A stretch of 64,000 bases of DNA from Physcomitrium patens (GCF_000002425.4 NC_037254.1:22883661-22947660), one strand, 5' to 3'. Positions 51,036-62,149 are shown, counted from the stretch's first letter. Made by a program: numbers and translations. The notes: generated from the sequence alone by a model not told the origin.

Positions 51036-54000
51036 ACAATCTAATATCACGACAACAATCAGGTTCCTCCTTCTCTGTCCAACCTGCCCGTTGTTTTACA
51101 ATTCCTTTGTTTTTAGGCCCTCAAAAACAAAAAACTTTAGCTTTATTGGATTCGGGGGCATCTACTTGTTTTTTAGATGAAGAGTTTGCTAAACGCCACA
51201 AGATCCGTTTAGTACAAAAGTCGAAACCTGTTCACGTAGAGGTGATAGATGGACGACCCTTATTGTCAGGCAACGTTACCCACAAATCAGAACCTATAGA
51301 AGTGGTGTTTAAGGACCATAGTAGTCACGTTATTTTTAATATTATTAGAACCCCATCAAGCCCTGTTATCCTTGGTCTTTCTTGGTTAGAAGATCATAAT
51401 CCGTCCATTGATTGGAGACTACGAAGGATAACATTTCCTGAAAAAAATAATAATAAACCTCTTGGTAGAACCTACATGAAGAAATCCATGTTTATTGGAG
51501 CGAGAGCGTTCCTAAGATCGTCCAAGGAAGGCGCACCATTTGTCATTTATGCAGCTCCAACTAGCGGCGAGAATATCTCAACATCAAATATACCAGAGCA
51601 ATATAGGGATTTTGAAGACGTGTTTCAGAAGAAGAACGCCGATATACTGCCGGAACATCGACCATATGATTGCGCCATAGACTTAGAGGAAGGAGCGCAA
51701 CCACCTTTTGGTCCAATATACAACCTATCGCAGACGGAGTTGGCAGAATTGCGGAAGTACATCGATGAGAATCTAGCCAAGAATTTTATTCGACATTCAA
51801 AGTCGCCAGCTGGAGCACCAATCCTATTCGTGAAGAAAAAGGATGGCTCACTGCGGATGTGCGTGGACTACCGAGGACTCAACAAGGTGACCAAGAAAAA
51901 TCGCTATCCCTTACCTTTGATCTCCGGCCTCTTAGATCAACTTGGACGTGCAAGAATTTTTACAAAGATTGATTTAAGAGGAGCCTACAACCTTGTGCGA
52001 ATCAAAGAAGGAGATGAATGGAAGACAGCCTTTCGTACAAGGTATGGCCATTTTGAGTACAATGTCATGCCTTTTGGTCTTATCAATGCTCCAACGGTCT
52101 TTCAGCATATGATGAACGACATCTTTCGGGAGTACCTCGATGACTTTGTTGTCATCTATCTGGATGATATTTTCATATTTTCCAAGAATGAAGAAGAACA
52201 TGAGAAGCACGTTTGTTTGGTTCTTGAAAAACTACGCGAACGAGGACTCTACGCCAAGTTGGAGAAGTGTCAATTTCACCAGAATGAGATGGAATTTTTG
52301 GGCTTCATTGCGACTACAGAGGGCTTGAAGATGGATCCAAAAAAGGTAGAAGCAATTATATCTTGGGAAGTTTCGAAGACGGTTAGAGATGTTCAGTGTT
52401 TTCTTGGATTTGCTAACTTCTATCGGATCTTCATCAAGAATTATTCTCAAGTTGCTGCACCACTCACGTGTCTAACAAGCAAAGACAAGCTCGAATGGGG
52501 ATCACAAGAAGCAAAAGCATTTCAAGATCTCAAGACGGCATTCACTACGGCTCCAATCTTGGTACACCCTGACTTTGCAAAGGCTTTCTATTTAGAGACC
52601 GATGCTTCAGATTTTGCTTTGGGAGCTGTGCTTTCACAGATGGGCATAGACAAGAAGCTTCACCCAGTTGCGTTCTATTCACGAAAGTTCTCTGCTGCTG
52701 AGATCAACTACGAGATCCACGACAAAGAGCTGCTTGCTATAGTAGATGCCTTCCAAGAGTGGCGTCACTTCCTCGAAGGAGCTGCACATCCAGTGACTGT
52801 TTATACGGACCACAAGAATTTGGAGTACTTCATGACAGCTCGAATTTTGAATCGTCGTCAAGCTCGATGGAATATGTCTCTATCACGATTTGACTTTATT
52901 ATCACCTATCGCCCTGGAAAACAGCAAGGATTATCTGACGCATTATCGAGGAGATCGTATCTTGCGCCAAAGGCTGGAGAAGCAGCGTTTGATCAACAAT
53001 GTACAACATTGTTGAAACCAGAAAAATTCAGGATTTTTGCTACTGTTGCAACTATCGATGACGGCTTCCTCAGCGAGGTACGTACTGCGACCATTGAGGA
53101 TTCTATAGCTCTTGACATCAAACAACGTGTCGATAATGACAAGTTTAAGGTGGAGGGAGATCTTCTGTATTTTGAGGAGCGGTTGTATATCCCGAAAGGA
53201 CCAACTCGACTCCGAGTACTTCAATCTCGCCATGACTTTCCAGCTGCGGGACATTTTGGATTCAACAAGACTTTGGAGCTCATTTCACGAGATTTTTGGT
53301 GGCCCCAAATGTGGAAGGATGTGAAGGAATTTGTCCTTTCTTGTGATGTTTGTTCAAGATCCAAGATCCCTCGACATCGTCCGTATGGACTTCTCCAGCC
53401 ATTGCCTATTCCACACCGACCATGGTCTTTAGTTTCTATGGACTTCATTACGGACCTACCGCCATCGAATTCATTTGACAGCATCTTTGTTGTGGTAGAT
53501 CGATTTACCAAGATGGCGCATTTCGTGCCTTGCAAGAAAACATCGTCAAGTGAAGACACCGCAAGACTCTTTCTTAATAACATATATCGTTATCATGGCC
53601 TACCAGATGATATCGTGTCGGATCGAGGTACTCAGTTTGTATCCAAGTTTTGGAGGTCCCTCTTTGAGATATTGAAGGTGGATATTAAGCTCTCTTCGGC
53701 TTTTCATCCTCAAACTGACGGTCAAACGGAGCGGGTGAATCAAGTTTTGGAGCAATATTTACGATGCACCATCAACTATCAACAAGATGATTGGACTGCA
53801 TATCTACCGCTTGCTGAGTTCGCATACAACAACACTCTTCATGCGTCAACTCAACAAACACTATTCTTCTCCAACTACGGATACCACCCCAAGCTCGATT
53901 TATTGAGTTCTTCAGCAAATAACAACCCAGCAGCTGAAGGATTTGTGAAGCAACTATCGGAGCTTCAAGCGACGTTGAAGCTTCAATTGCAATCTGCCCA

Positions 54001-54496
54001 AGAGAGTTACAAGGCATCTGCAGATAAATATCGAAATGAGGTGCCTACTTTTAAAGTTGGAAGTAAAGTATGGCTTCTTCGACGGAATATCAAGACCAAG
54101 CGGCCATGTGACAAATTGGACTATCGGAGATTAGGGCCATTTGTTATCGGGAAGCAGATCAATCCGGTGGCATATCGTCTGGAGTTACCAGCTACTATGA
54201 AGGTACATCCAGTCTTTCACGTGTCTTTGTTGGAACCTTATCGAGAGTCAGCTTTTCCCCAAAGAGTACAAAGTCCGCCACCAAGTATCGAAATTGAAAA
54301 CCATGAGGAATACGAGGTAGAAAAGGTACTAGATTCACGGCATAATAGAAGAAAATTGGAGTATTTAGTGCATTGGAGTGGATACGACATCAATGAACGA
54401 ACGTGGGAGCGTGCCGAAAATCTTGCTAATGCGCCAAAAAAGGTACAAGAATTTCATCAACGATATCCTCATAAACCTAAGCCAATTCAACGATAG
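51026..54496 (+). CDS. pol: E3 pol (protease, RT, RNase H, integrase, chromodomain)
   Basis: 1156 residues from 51026 without a stop; the true start depends on how it is expressed from gag (no ATG at the frame opening). Protease DSGA at residues 43-46. Reverse transcriptase YLDD at 378-381. RNase H with D526 and HDKELLAI. Integrase zinc finger H736...C773-x2-C776 and catalytic D806, D866, E902, giving D,D35E spacing. The GPFVI...SLLEPY module is followed by a chromodomain from about 1094 to 1145 (YEVEKVLDSR, YLVHWSGYD, TWE). All catalytic residues are intact. The chromodomain implies targeting to modified histone tails, as known for chromoviruses. Confidence 0.96.
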   Translation: MRLDNLISRQQSGSSFSVQPARCFTIPLFLGPQKQKTLALLDSGASTCFLDEEFAKRHKIRLVQKSKPVHVEVIDGRPLLSGNVTHKSEPIEVVFKDHSSHVIFNIIRTPSSPVILGLSWLEDHNPSIDWRLRRITFPEKNNNKPLGRTYMKKSMFIGARAFLRSSKEGAPFVIYAAPTSGENISTSNIPEQYRDFEDVFQKKNADILPEHRPYDCAIDLEEGAQPPFGPIYNLSQTELAELRKYIDENLAKNFIRHSKSPAGAPILFVKKKDGSLRMCVDYRGLNKVTKKNRYPLPLISGLLDQLGRARIFTKIDLRGAYNLVRIKEGDEWKTAFRTRYGHFEYNVMPFGLINAPTVFQHMMNDIFREYLDDFVVIYLDDIFIFSKNEEEHEKHVCLVLEKLRERGLYAKLEKCQFHQNEMEFLGFIATTEGLKMDPKKVEAIISWEVSKTVRDVQCFLGFANFYRIFIKNYSQVAAPLTCLTSKDKLEWGSQEAKAFQDLKTAFTTAPILVHPDFAKAFYLETDASDFALGAVLSQMGIDKKLHPVAFYSRKFSAAEINYEIHDKELLAIVDAFQEWRHFLEGAAHPVTVYTDHKNLEYFMTARILNRRQARWNMSLSRFDFIITYRPGKQQGLSDALSRRSYLAPKAGEAAFDQQCTTLLKPEKFRIFATVATIDDGFLSEVRTATIEDSIALDIKQRVDNDKFKVEGDLLYFEERLYIPKGPTRLRVLQSRHDFPAAGHFGFNKTLELISRDFWWPQMWKDVKEFVLSCDVCSRSKIPRHRPYGLLQPLPIPHRPWSLVSMDFITDLPPSNSFDSIFVVVDRFTKMAHFVPCKKTSSSEDTARLFLNNIYRYHGLPDDIVSDRGTQFVSKFWRSLFEILKVDIKLSSAFHPQTDGQTERVNQVLEQYLRCTINYQQDDWTAYLPLAEFAYNNTLHASTQQTLFFSNYGYHPKLDLLSSSANNNPAAEGFVKQLSELQATLKLQLQSAQESYKASADKYRNEVPTFKVGSKVWLLRRNIKTKRPCDKLDYRRLGPFVIGKQINPVAYRLELPATMKVHPVFHVSLLEPYRESAFPQRVQSPPPSIEIENHEEYEVEKVLDSRHNRRKLEYLVHWSGYDINERTWERAENLANAPKKVQEFHQRYPHKPKPIQR

Positions 54497-54622
54497 CTTC
54501 TTGCTGAAGCTTGCTCATCAAGTAGCATAAAAAGGGAGGAGGGCACCTCCAAAACCCATAGTTCGATAGTGTAGAACTTTGTTAGCAACTATAGTTTGCT
54601 CTCATCATTTTAGCCTTTAGAC

Positions 54623-54970
54623 ATGGATAGTCAAGATACTACACTTGTTATGTCATCTCAAGCGACTAGCTCACGAAGACGATCGCGAGATGAAGAACCG
54701 CCTGCACCACGACGACGTCGAAGGATACCGAGCAACAGATCGCTAGTAATTGTATTTGAAGTCGAGCCTGCCTACGATGGTCAGTCAGAAGGTGTGTTTG
54801 GAGGACAGTTTCACAATGAAGACACAGAAGTCCACGCTTGGTCAGAGGTTGAAGGTGTTGGTCACTACCGTTGGCTCCAAGGGCCGATGAATCATTTGCC
54901 TCGCAAACAACAATTGGAATTCATAGCGGATGTGATGCGACAGATTTTCATTTTCTTGCGTTGGTATTGA
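54623..54970 (+). CDS. E3 third ORF, conserved accessory protein of unknown function
   Basis: 115 aa, ATG start 126 bases after the pol stop and 50 bases before the polypurine tract region. The N-terminus is basic and looks like a nuclear localisation signal (SSRRRSRDEE, PRRRRR at about residues 17-36). A compact domain follows, with SLVIVFEVEP near 40 and GHYRWLQGPMNHL near 80. No membrane segment, signal peptide or zinc motif, so it does not look like an envelope protein. The same frame is present in E2 (56054-56476) and E1 (32230-32658) at the same place, which argues for a real gene of this retrotransposon group. I do not recognise the family. How it would be expressed (spliced RNA, reinitiation or internal promoter) cannot be seen. 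Confidence 0.75.
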   Translation: MDSQDTTLVMSSQATSSRRRSRDEEPPAPRRRRRIPSNRSLVIVFEVEPAYDGQSEGVFGGQFHNEDTEVHAWSEVEGVGHYRWLQGPMNHLPRKQQLEFIADVMRQIFIFLRWY

Positions 54971-55006
54971 CTGATAACAACATTGCTTCTCGGAGACCTC
55001 GAAGCT

Positions 55007-55017
55007 AAAAGAGGAGG
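55007..55017 (+). other. E3 polypurine tract
   Basis: AAAAGAGGAGG, three bases before the 3' LTR. Confidence 0.85.
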
Positions 55018-55020
55018 TGA

Positions 55021-55432
55021 TGTCATGGACATACATTGGAAGATTCTTCGAATATTCTTCTAGAATATTCTCTAAAGATTCTCTAAAGATTCCTTTAGAA
55101 GGTTCTAGAAGATTCTTAGAATATTCCCTAAAGATTCTCTTAGAAGGTTCTAGAATATTCTGATAGATTCTAGGAAGTTGCTCGAGAAGTTTCCTAATTA
55201 GTAGAAGTTGTTGGAGAAGCGTCCTAGTTAGCGGAAGTAGCTCGAGAAGCTTCCTATTCAGTAGTATATATAGGAGTCGAGGCTGAAGGATTCTTCAGTC
55301 TCGACAACACATCTCTTGGAGTTCTAGCTCACCTTTTTGGTGTTGTTCTTGTACTCATCTGTTTAATCTAGTTTTGCCACTTCTTCTTGAACTTCTCGTT
55401 AGATTTCAAGTCTGTATTTTGTGTCCGTGACA
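55021..55432 (+). repeat. E3 3' LTR (412 bp)
   Basis: Differs from the 5' LTR at six transitions only. Followed by the CAGAG duplication. Confidence 0.97.
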
Positions 55433-55437
55433 CAGAG

Positions 55438-55959
55438 CTACATGCAACGATGAAGGCGTAGTTAAAAGAGGCTCAAGAACAACAAAAGGTCAATGCGGAT
55501 GTCTGTCGAAAGAAACAACCATCATTCGTCTTGGGTGATAAGGTATGGCTACTTCGTCGCAATATTAAGACCACTCATCCTTGTAACAAGTTGGACTATC
55601 GAAGCCTAGGACCATTTTCTATTTTTGCACAAATCAATCCAGTTGCATATCGTTTACATCTACCAGGGTTAATAAAAATCCATCCAATATTCAACGTGTC
55701 TCTTCTTGAACCATACAAGACAATGGACATACCAAGAAGACGATAAGCTCCACCTCCTCCTATAAAAGTGGAAAATAATGAAGAGTTTGAAGTAGGAGAA
55801 GTCTTAGATTCAAGGCGACGCCGAAATAAATTAGAATATCTTGTCTATTGGCACAGACATGGTATTAGTGAACGCACATGGGAGCCAATAAAGAATCTTG
55901 CAAACACAGCAAAGGCGGTGGAGGCTTTTCATCGACGATATCTATCAAAATCAAGATGA
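55438..55959 (+). pseudogene. E2 pol pseudogene, 3' part (integrase end and chromodomain)
   Basis: Continues the E2 frame directly from HLSE at 49298 into LHATMKA. Contains KVWLLRRNIKT, NPVAYRLHLPG, SLLEPY and a chromodomain (FEVGEVLDSRRRRNKLEYL) ending in TGA. Two stops (55460, 55744) replace Gln/Arg codons. Confidence 0.92.
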
Positions 55960-56053
55960 AAACCTTCTTTATAAAAGAAACAACATCTAGGCAAGATAAC
56001 ATTCTACTTTCAATTCTTATTCGTAGCTTCTTTGTAGTAGTGACGCTCAGGAG

Positions 56054-56476
56054 ATGGAGAACCAATAACCAGTGGATTCGACTCAAGAGCCTTCATTTGC
56101 TGACCTGTAAGATGAGACATTACGATTGTCACAACCTTCAAGACGACGCAATCGAGATGAAGATCTTCAAGAACGACATGTTCTTCCTCGAATAGATGGC
56201 GAGATATAACGCGTTTGGTATCACGATTTGGGAAGGGACTCTCGATGTTTGGTGATTTTGCTAGAGGTAGGAACAACTCCTGATGGTGTTCCAAATATTC
56301 TATTCGAAGGAAGTTATGAAGGCCTCAACAATGATCAAATAACTGGGTGGACTTTCCGCCCTGGTATGGGACACTACTGATGGTTGAGAGGCCCTATCAA
56401 TCATCTTTGAAGAGAATAAAGATCAAAGTATGTGGCGAATACAATTCGTCGCATCATAGATTTCCTCAACATATGA
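56054..56476 (+). pseudogene. E2 copy of the third ORF
   Basis: 141-codon frame with no frameshift. It is broken only by stops at codons that read Trp/Arg/Gln in the expected pattern. The basic stretch PSRRRNRDED and the GHY-WLRGPINHL motif match E3. Confidence 0.8.
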
Positions 56477-56517
56477 TGACCGCTCCTCATAGAACTCGTC
56501 CCTAGAAGGGGGGGTAA

Positions 56518-57077
56518 TGTCACGGACATAATCTTGTAAGCTAGTAATTACATATACAAATAGATAGAAGTAAGTAAAAGTAGGTAAAAATAAGTTAATT
56601 CTATAGTATTTAATATGAAAGCTTCCTAGAAGCTTCATAGACACTGCTTTGACTTCATAGGTGTCTTTAATTGACTTTTTGGATTAGAAACATGGTCAGA
56701 AGTTGGCCATGTGCCACACATATTGTTAGCTTGAAGATCAAGCTAATTTTGTGGCCCATACGTAGAAAAACTTGCCTTGTAAGTTAAGGCATGTGTTCTA
56801 CAAAGTCAACACATATTAGAGGTCCTATAGAATGTCGCCACGTAGCCCCTAGTTAGATAGTATATATAGAGACAAGAGTGAAGGCTTCTTTACTCTTGTC
56901 AACTCCTTTCTTGCTTCCAGTCTAGTTTCAAGGGTCTCTAGTTTTCTTGTCTTTTGGCAATAGCTATTCCAGTTTCTCTTTCAATATACATACTTGTTTA
57001 TTTATATTTTGTTACCTTTCTTTGAGTGAAGGCTCACTTGTCTGAATTGTTTTTTTATCGAGTTCTTGTCCTTGACA
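56518..57077 (+). repeat. E2 3' LTR (560 bp)
   Basis: TGTCACGG...CCTTGACA, preceded by the polypurine tract AGAAGGGGGGG. Hairpin at 56871-56900. Followed by ATTAC. Confidence 0.95.
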
Positions 57078-57082
57078 ATTAC

Positions 57083-58318
57083 ATAATAAAATTTATCATT
57101 TCATAACCAAATTTATTGTACTTATTTCAATAATAACTAATTATTTTATCACATCTAATTATAACTGTATTATTTTAGATTGTGACATACTTTTAAAACA
57201 CATGAAAATATCTTTGTATCTTTAGAATATACTTCTAACAAATTTAATAAGATTATTGCTAATTTATCTTGGTTTATTTTTTATGATTTGATATCATGAA
57301 GCAAATGCTTTTTAATATCTTTTATTAAAAAAACTTTATTTCATTATAAAATTTTCTGATACACTTCAAATTTTCATTAAAGTCATCTTTTTAAACATAT
57401 ATAACAGTTTTTTTTCATTCTCTACATAATATCTTTCAATTCAATTGAATTTATTTATGTTACAAAGAAAAAGTTTTTTTTTCAAAGTTTCACATTCTTC
57501 CTTCAATTGCCCAATTGTCACAACTTCTTCAATGTTATTTGGCTAAGTGCATATTAATAAGGTTTATTAAGTTTTGCGTAAGTAAAAAAACGATTATAGC
57601 AAGTTTAGATTTGTAAAGGTAAAAGGACCTCTCTTATTTTAAATTATTCATAAAAACTGGAAGCATAAAAAAAAGTTGAACCTATTAAAAATATTTTCAA
57701 TATCCAAAAGAAATAAAATGAAAAATTATAAAAGAGGTTGAGGAATAGAGACAATTGAAGAATAATTGAGTGATATAATAGATCCCGAAAAGACCAATGT
57801 ACAAATAATTCTTACTTAAAAAGATTGCAGTCTTTCTATTTCAATAGAAGTTGAACACCAAATCTACACATTTCAAACCAATAAGTTCAATGTCAGCTAA
57901 GAAAGTTCTGTTCCATCCAGCACAATAAGGTTGATAATTTGATTCATACAGTAAATAATGTGGTGCTTCTATATCCAAGTGTGTGCGTAGTTCTTGAGAA
58001 GGTTTCTCATTCTATTATTGTTTAGAATTGCTACTGTGGAATCCTTTGCAAAGTTATCAGAGTTCGCTCCACTAATTGATAACACAAGCCTGCCAAGAAG
58101 CAAACTATGGGCACTTGTGAAGATTGATGGCATGCATTAAAACTGCTCTTTCATCCCCTCTTTTATCACATCGGTACACCCTCCAACATGGTAGACAATA
58201 CTATGTATGAGGCGATCAACCAATACCTGATCCCTGCCACTGATAAATTTTGTTGCCGCAGAACTGAAATAATCTCTGAACCGCTCCGCTGCACCGAAGA
58301 ATCTCTCGTCTACAGGTT
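57083..58318. other. Spacer between E2 and the epimerase gene
   Basis: AT-rich up to about 58000, then gene-like composition that probably includes the epimerase 3' UTR. No other gene seen. Confidence 0.5.
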
Positions 58319-60540
58319 TCAATCTTGTGGCCAAAGGACACTTCCCCCATGACCTGGTTTGTTGCCCAACTTGTAAAGTGGCCCTTCCGCTGCACACAAA
58401 GAAATGAGATGAGAATGTAGACAGTTCAGTTTTTCCATCTTGCAGCCCACACTGGTTCAGGAGTCTCATACCATTGTATCCGCCGAGGACGGGATCTTCT
58501 GCCAGGAGTAGAGGGGTATCCAAATCTATGAATCTGAGCATACAAACAAACAAGTGCGAAATACAGAAAAATGGTGAGCCACACTATGGTGAAGCGAGTC
58601 AGATTCCCGGATCAAACTTGAGCAACCTGTACATTTTCAATGTGAAAGGAGCCTGGACACGTCAAAAATAGGCATTTTCTAGCAGCCAACTTTCCATTCA
58701 TCTACGATAAGATGTGAATTGAGAAAGAATTTAGGGTCTAGGAAGTTCTCAGCCTCAGTACTTAAGCGGTTGCAAAATGGGGCATGGGTTTTTGTGGAAT
58801 CCAACCTGAAAGAATTTAGGCCTGCAGCCATGTGAGCTGCAAAACCCATTGCAAGGCGCGTTTCGACCATGCCTCCTATCATTAGTCCCAGGCCCGCTTG
58901 TTGCACAAGGGACACCACCTATTAGATACACGAGACAGACAGTTAGTAGATCACCCCTCCCCAGAGTATACTCCATAAAATCCTGTCCTAATAGGCGTAA
59001 AATCCTTAGAATTTCGACGGCGAGAATAAGAAGAAATGGTTTTCAAGTCCGATCTAGTACTTCCAGTGCGACCAAAACCCCCATCTTGCATAGCTTGAGG
59101 TTCACAACGTGAGCCAATTTGTTGTTGACAATGCGAGTCACATCCTCCATGTTTCGACAGCTCTCATCAGCAGCTATGAGGACGCCGAATCGGTCAAAAG
59201 CTTCGGTGGTTACTTGATGAAGTCCTTCCCAGTCGTCTCGTGCCACGGGCTGCTCAAGTAAAACTGGAGATAACTCCAACTCTGCAACCAAATCCTCCAA
59301 TAAGCCCTGCATTTCGTATTATACTCGAAGGAGCACTTCATCAAGGAGCAATACTCGAATCAGGATTGAAAATTAAATGTACCGTGGAGTTGCTTGAGAA
59401 CCTCAAGAGCATCATTGGCATTGTAGCCCCCGTTTGCGTCAAGGATAAGTGAACACTTGGGATGGTTTTGACGAATTGCTATCAGCATGTCAATGTCATC
59501 TTGTAAGGCCCTGCCACCGACTTTTGTCTTGATCGTTTGAAATCCTCGAGCTTCGTACTCCGAGGCCAACATTCCCGCTTCATTCGCAGAGCATATTGGA
59601 ATCTACAAAGCATCGAAAAATCACTTGAACTTGATTAAACAATCCGTCGCAGACAGTTTTGCGATCCTGAAATCCTGTCTGAAACAATCTGGAACAGCCT
59701 GCTGTAGATGGATGCCTTACCGTGATATCTGTGACAACCGTATTGCTGTGACCACCAAAGAGCCACCAAAGAGGCATACCCACGCTGTGTGCTAAAGCAT
59801 CGAAAATTGCCATCTCCAAACCTGCACGTACCTGCTCCATGCTCACAGAGCTTAAACGATAGTCCTGCAATCTGCAAGAATTTACACTAAAAACTACCAT
59901 GCCCTAAAACCAACTAACGGACGGAAAGATATGAAACCTAAGAGACTCACATTACCAATTTTCAAATGCGAAATACTTGGTAAATAGGCCGAGCAAGGCA
60001 AGATTGTCAAAATACAAGTCCTTGGTAATCAACAGCAGAAGCAGTAGTAGATAGTCCGATTCCTCTTCACTAAGACAGGGTTGGACAAAATGTCAAGATT
60101 CAGGATACGTGTGGGGAAGGGGGAGAGGGATTATATATTCTTACCGAGGCGAAGTCATGGCCAGGGAGCAAGTGGGCAACATTCTCCAGCACCTCCCTGC
60201 AGCTCATGGCCGGCGAGTTCTTCAGCAAAGAGCATATTTGCAAGGCCTTGGACAACGCAGTGGGCTGGTCCTCAGCGGTAACGGCCGGCAGAATGGAGGT
60301 CTCGCCCCAGCCCACGCTCCCATCCATCAGCTGAATACGAACTGCAACATTTCCCACGCACTCCAATCTCGACGAAGAGATGGTGAAGGCGGCTTTGAGC
60401 GGGACGTTTAATACACGGGCTTCTGCTTCTACCACTTTTATGATCGAGAAATCCAATAATGTCAGTAGGCTGGTGAGTGGAGGGTAGGAAAATGCATCAC
60501 CTCCACGCTGAACAGGCGGAATCCGACCAGTCCCACTCAT
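58319..60540 (-). CDS. Enolase-superfamily dipeptide epimerase (L-Ala-D/L-Glu epimerase-like), 7 exons
   Basis: Minus-strand exons 60540-60145, 59864-59721, 59602-59402, 59306-59061, 58918-58806, 58533-58472 and 58389-58319, all GT-AG. They join in frame to 410 aa, a usual length for this family. Catalytic and metal residues of the muconate-lactonizing subgroup are all present: KTK (K205, K207), D235 in DANGG, E265 in LLEQP, D294 in AADES and K318 in NLKLCK. GGMVETRLAM and DLDTPLLLAEDP follow, and the protein ends LYKLGNKPGHGG. The dipeptide epimerase assignment rests on the two catalytic lysines and the plant-type C-terminus; the substrate is not proven. The first part of exon 1 (about 30 residues) lacks a clear transit peptide. 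The exon 3 donor is unusual (see findings). Confidence 0.9.
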
Positions 60541-62149
60541 TCTTGCCTCGCCACGACCTCTATATCCTCCAAATCACAACTCCGAACCATCATCGACACA
60601 CGGATTGTCACATCTCACAAATCCATGCCGAAGCGCCACGCACGCGGACACCACAGACAAACCACCCGATTAAAAAGAGAATAAGACAGCCACGGTATGA
60701 ACTTGAGTCTCCAACACTCAAAAATAGTATTCTTCATCGCAAAGAACCCCTAACTAATGCTTCGTCAGCCCGTATCACATCAGATTCCGAGTCAGCCGTA
60801 GTCTTGTCCGCAGTCCGTCCCAGTGGGCCAGCTGACCGATTATGAACATACGATCCGGTTCCCCCCGTCACCTCTGCGCAAAATGTGCTTTCCAGCGCTC
60901 AAGTGGGTGAAAGTAACACCATCTTCAGCTGTCCAAACTGGAGGGTAAAAGATATTAACGCATGAGTTTACAAGCATGTATTTACAGAGTAACAGGCAGC
61001 AGAGCCATGAACAGCCTCTCAGCGTAAGTTGCAGCGATCGTCTGCAGAATCATGAGCCCATCTTATCTGTTAGCCCCAATCCCCCAGCGTAATCCACTGC
61101 ATTGTTTAGGAAAGAGCTTCTTCAAAGTACGATCTCCTGCAAGCCTTGATTTGAATTGCTCACTTTCATGCAGACACACTGAGCCCACATCTACTGGCGA
61201 TGTGCAATGACGTTCCTGAGAATATAAAGTATTGTAAGACCTTTACCTCCTCTTCCGCGCAAGTCTTAAACAATAACTATTCTCTTAGGAAATGCAGCGT
61301 GAACCGATTCATTGTCCACAGCAAAGTTACTGAGCTATGAAAGTCTGGAAGCTTGGTGGGGTTAAACGCAGACACAAGATAAGTGGCGCACGTTGCCAGG
61401 GTGACAAGGTGCGATCCAATGGGTAGGCCTTGTGCTTGCTAATTAGGTTTTCATGAAGCATGTTTTTTCCGTGTAATTTGAAAATTAAGAAGTGAATCTG
61501 CGCCTACATTGGTTCACGAAGGAAATATTCAACCCAGCGAATGACCAAGAAGGATTGCCTTGGTCTCACCAGTACAAACCCAGCAACCACTTCGCTTCCC
61601 TGCATGGGCACCTACGTTTTGGCGGCGGTAAATTTTTGGACCTGTGGGGTGTTCAACAGATCCTGCGAAGCTGTCCCTTGCTGGAGGTGAATAGTACTTG
61701 ACCCATGACTGGGTATAACCAGTTCATGATTGTGTGAGGCAATAACATAATAAGCTTCACAAGCTCGACAATTACATACGAAAGCACGAGGTGAGTAGTT
61801 GTTGCACACTCATTCCTGTAGGCAAGAACACTCAGATTCATTTCAGAGAGCGATGATGGGATTGTCACTCCGGAATAGAGATCCTCTTCCCCTTGCTTAA
61901 AACTTGTTCAACTTGTTCAACACACAACATTTTAGTCACTGTTGTATACCCTAATCCTAAATTATTTATTTATTCATTTTTTTTACCAGATTTCAGCAAC
62001 AACCTTTTTTCTTCGAAGGAGATTCATTTGGGTGAGCGACATTCAGGACAAGTGTTTGATAGAGACAAATACAAACTAGTGAAAGAATTTTACTTACATT
62101 GGAGGGTCACATTTCATCTTATTCAGAGAGAATATCATGTGATATGGCA
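60541..62149. other. Upstream of the epimerase gene, no gene recognised
   Basis: Likely promoter and 5' UTR of the minus-strand gene in the first few hundred bases. Small overlapping frames (60477-60845, 61492-61868) show no family resemblance. Confidence 0.5.

Larger units (their letters stand above)
49304..55432 (+). mobile_element. E3: complete, open-frame Ty3/gypsy chromovirus nested in E2
   Basis: 6129 bp. Two 412-bp LTRs (49304-49715, 55021-55432) differ at 6 positions, all transitions, with no indels. Perfect 5-bp duplication CAGAG (49299-49303 and 55433-55437) lies in E2 integrase codons. Primer site, gag (333 aa), pol (1156 aa) in the -1 frame, a third ORF and a polypurine tract are all present without disabling changes. 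The chromodomain marks it as a chromovirus; its gag resembles fungal-type chromoviruses more than the usual seed-plant clades (family knowledge, not a search). The most recently inserted element in the window and plausibly still capable of transposition. Confidence 0.97.
44555..57077 (+). mobile_element. E2: Ty3/gypsy chromovirus, decayed, interrupted by E3
   Basis: Complete element outline: 5' LTR 44555-45115, primer-site remnant, gag, pol, third ORF, polypurine tract 56504-56514 and 3' LTR 56518-57077. It is flanked by a perfect 5-bp duplication ATTAC (44550-44554 and 57078-57082). Removing E3 and one copy of its duplication leaves about 6.4 kb. The two LTRs differ at several percent of sites, mostly transitions, so E2 is clearly older than E3. 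Coding regions carry scattered TGA/TAG/TAA codons, mainly from Trp, Arg and Gln codons. Non-autonomous now. Confidence 0.95.

Noticed and set aside
52140..54017. Several ORFs on both strands within pol
   Set aside because: Shadows of the E3 pol frame.
54623..54970. Third ORF as an envelope-type gene
   Set aside because: No hydrophobic membrane segment, signal peptide or cleavage site; basic and compact instead.
60477..60845. Plus-strand ORF of 122 aa
   Set aside because: Overlaps the epimerase start in antisense and looks non-coding.
61492..61868. Overlapping ORFs on both strands
   Set aside because: No conserved pattern or splice context.
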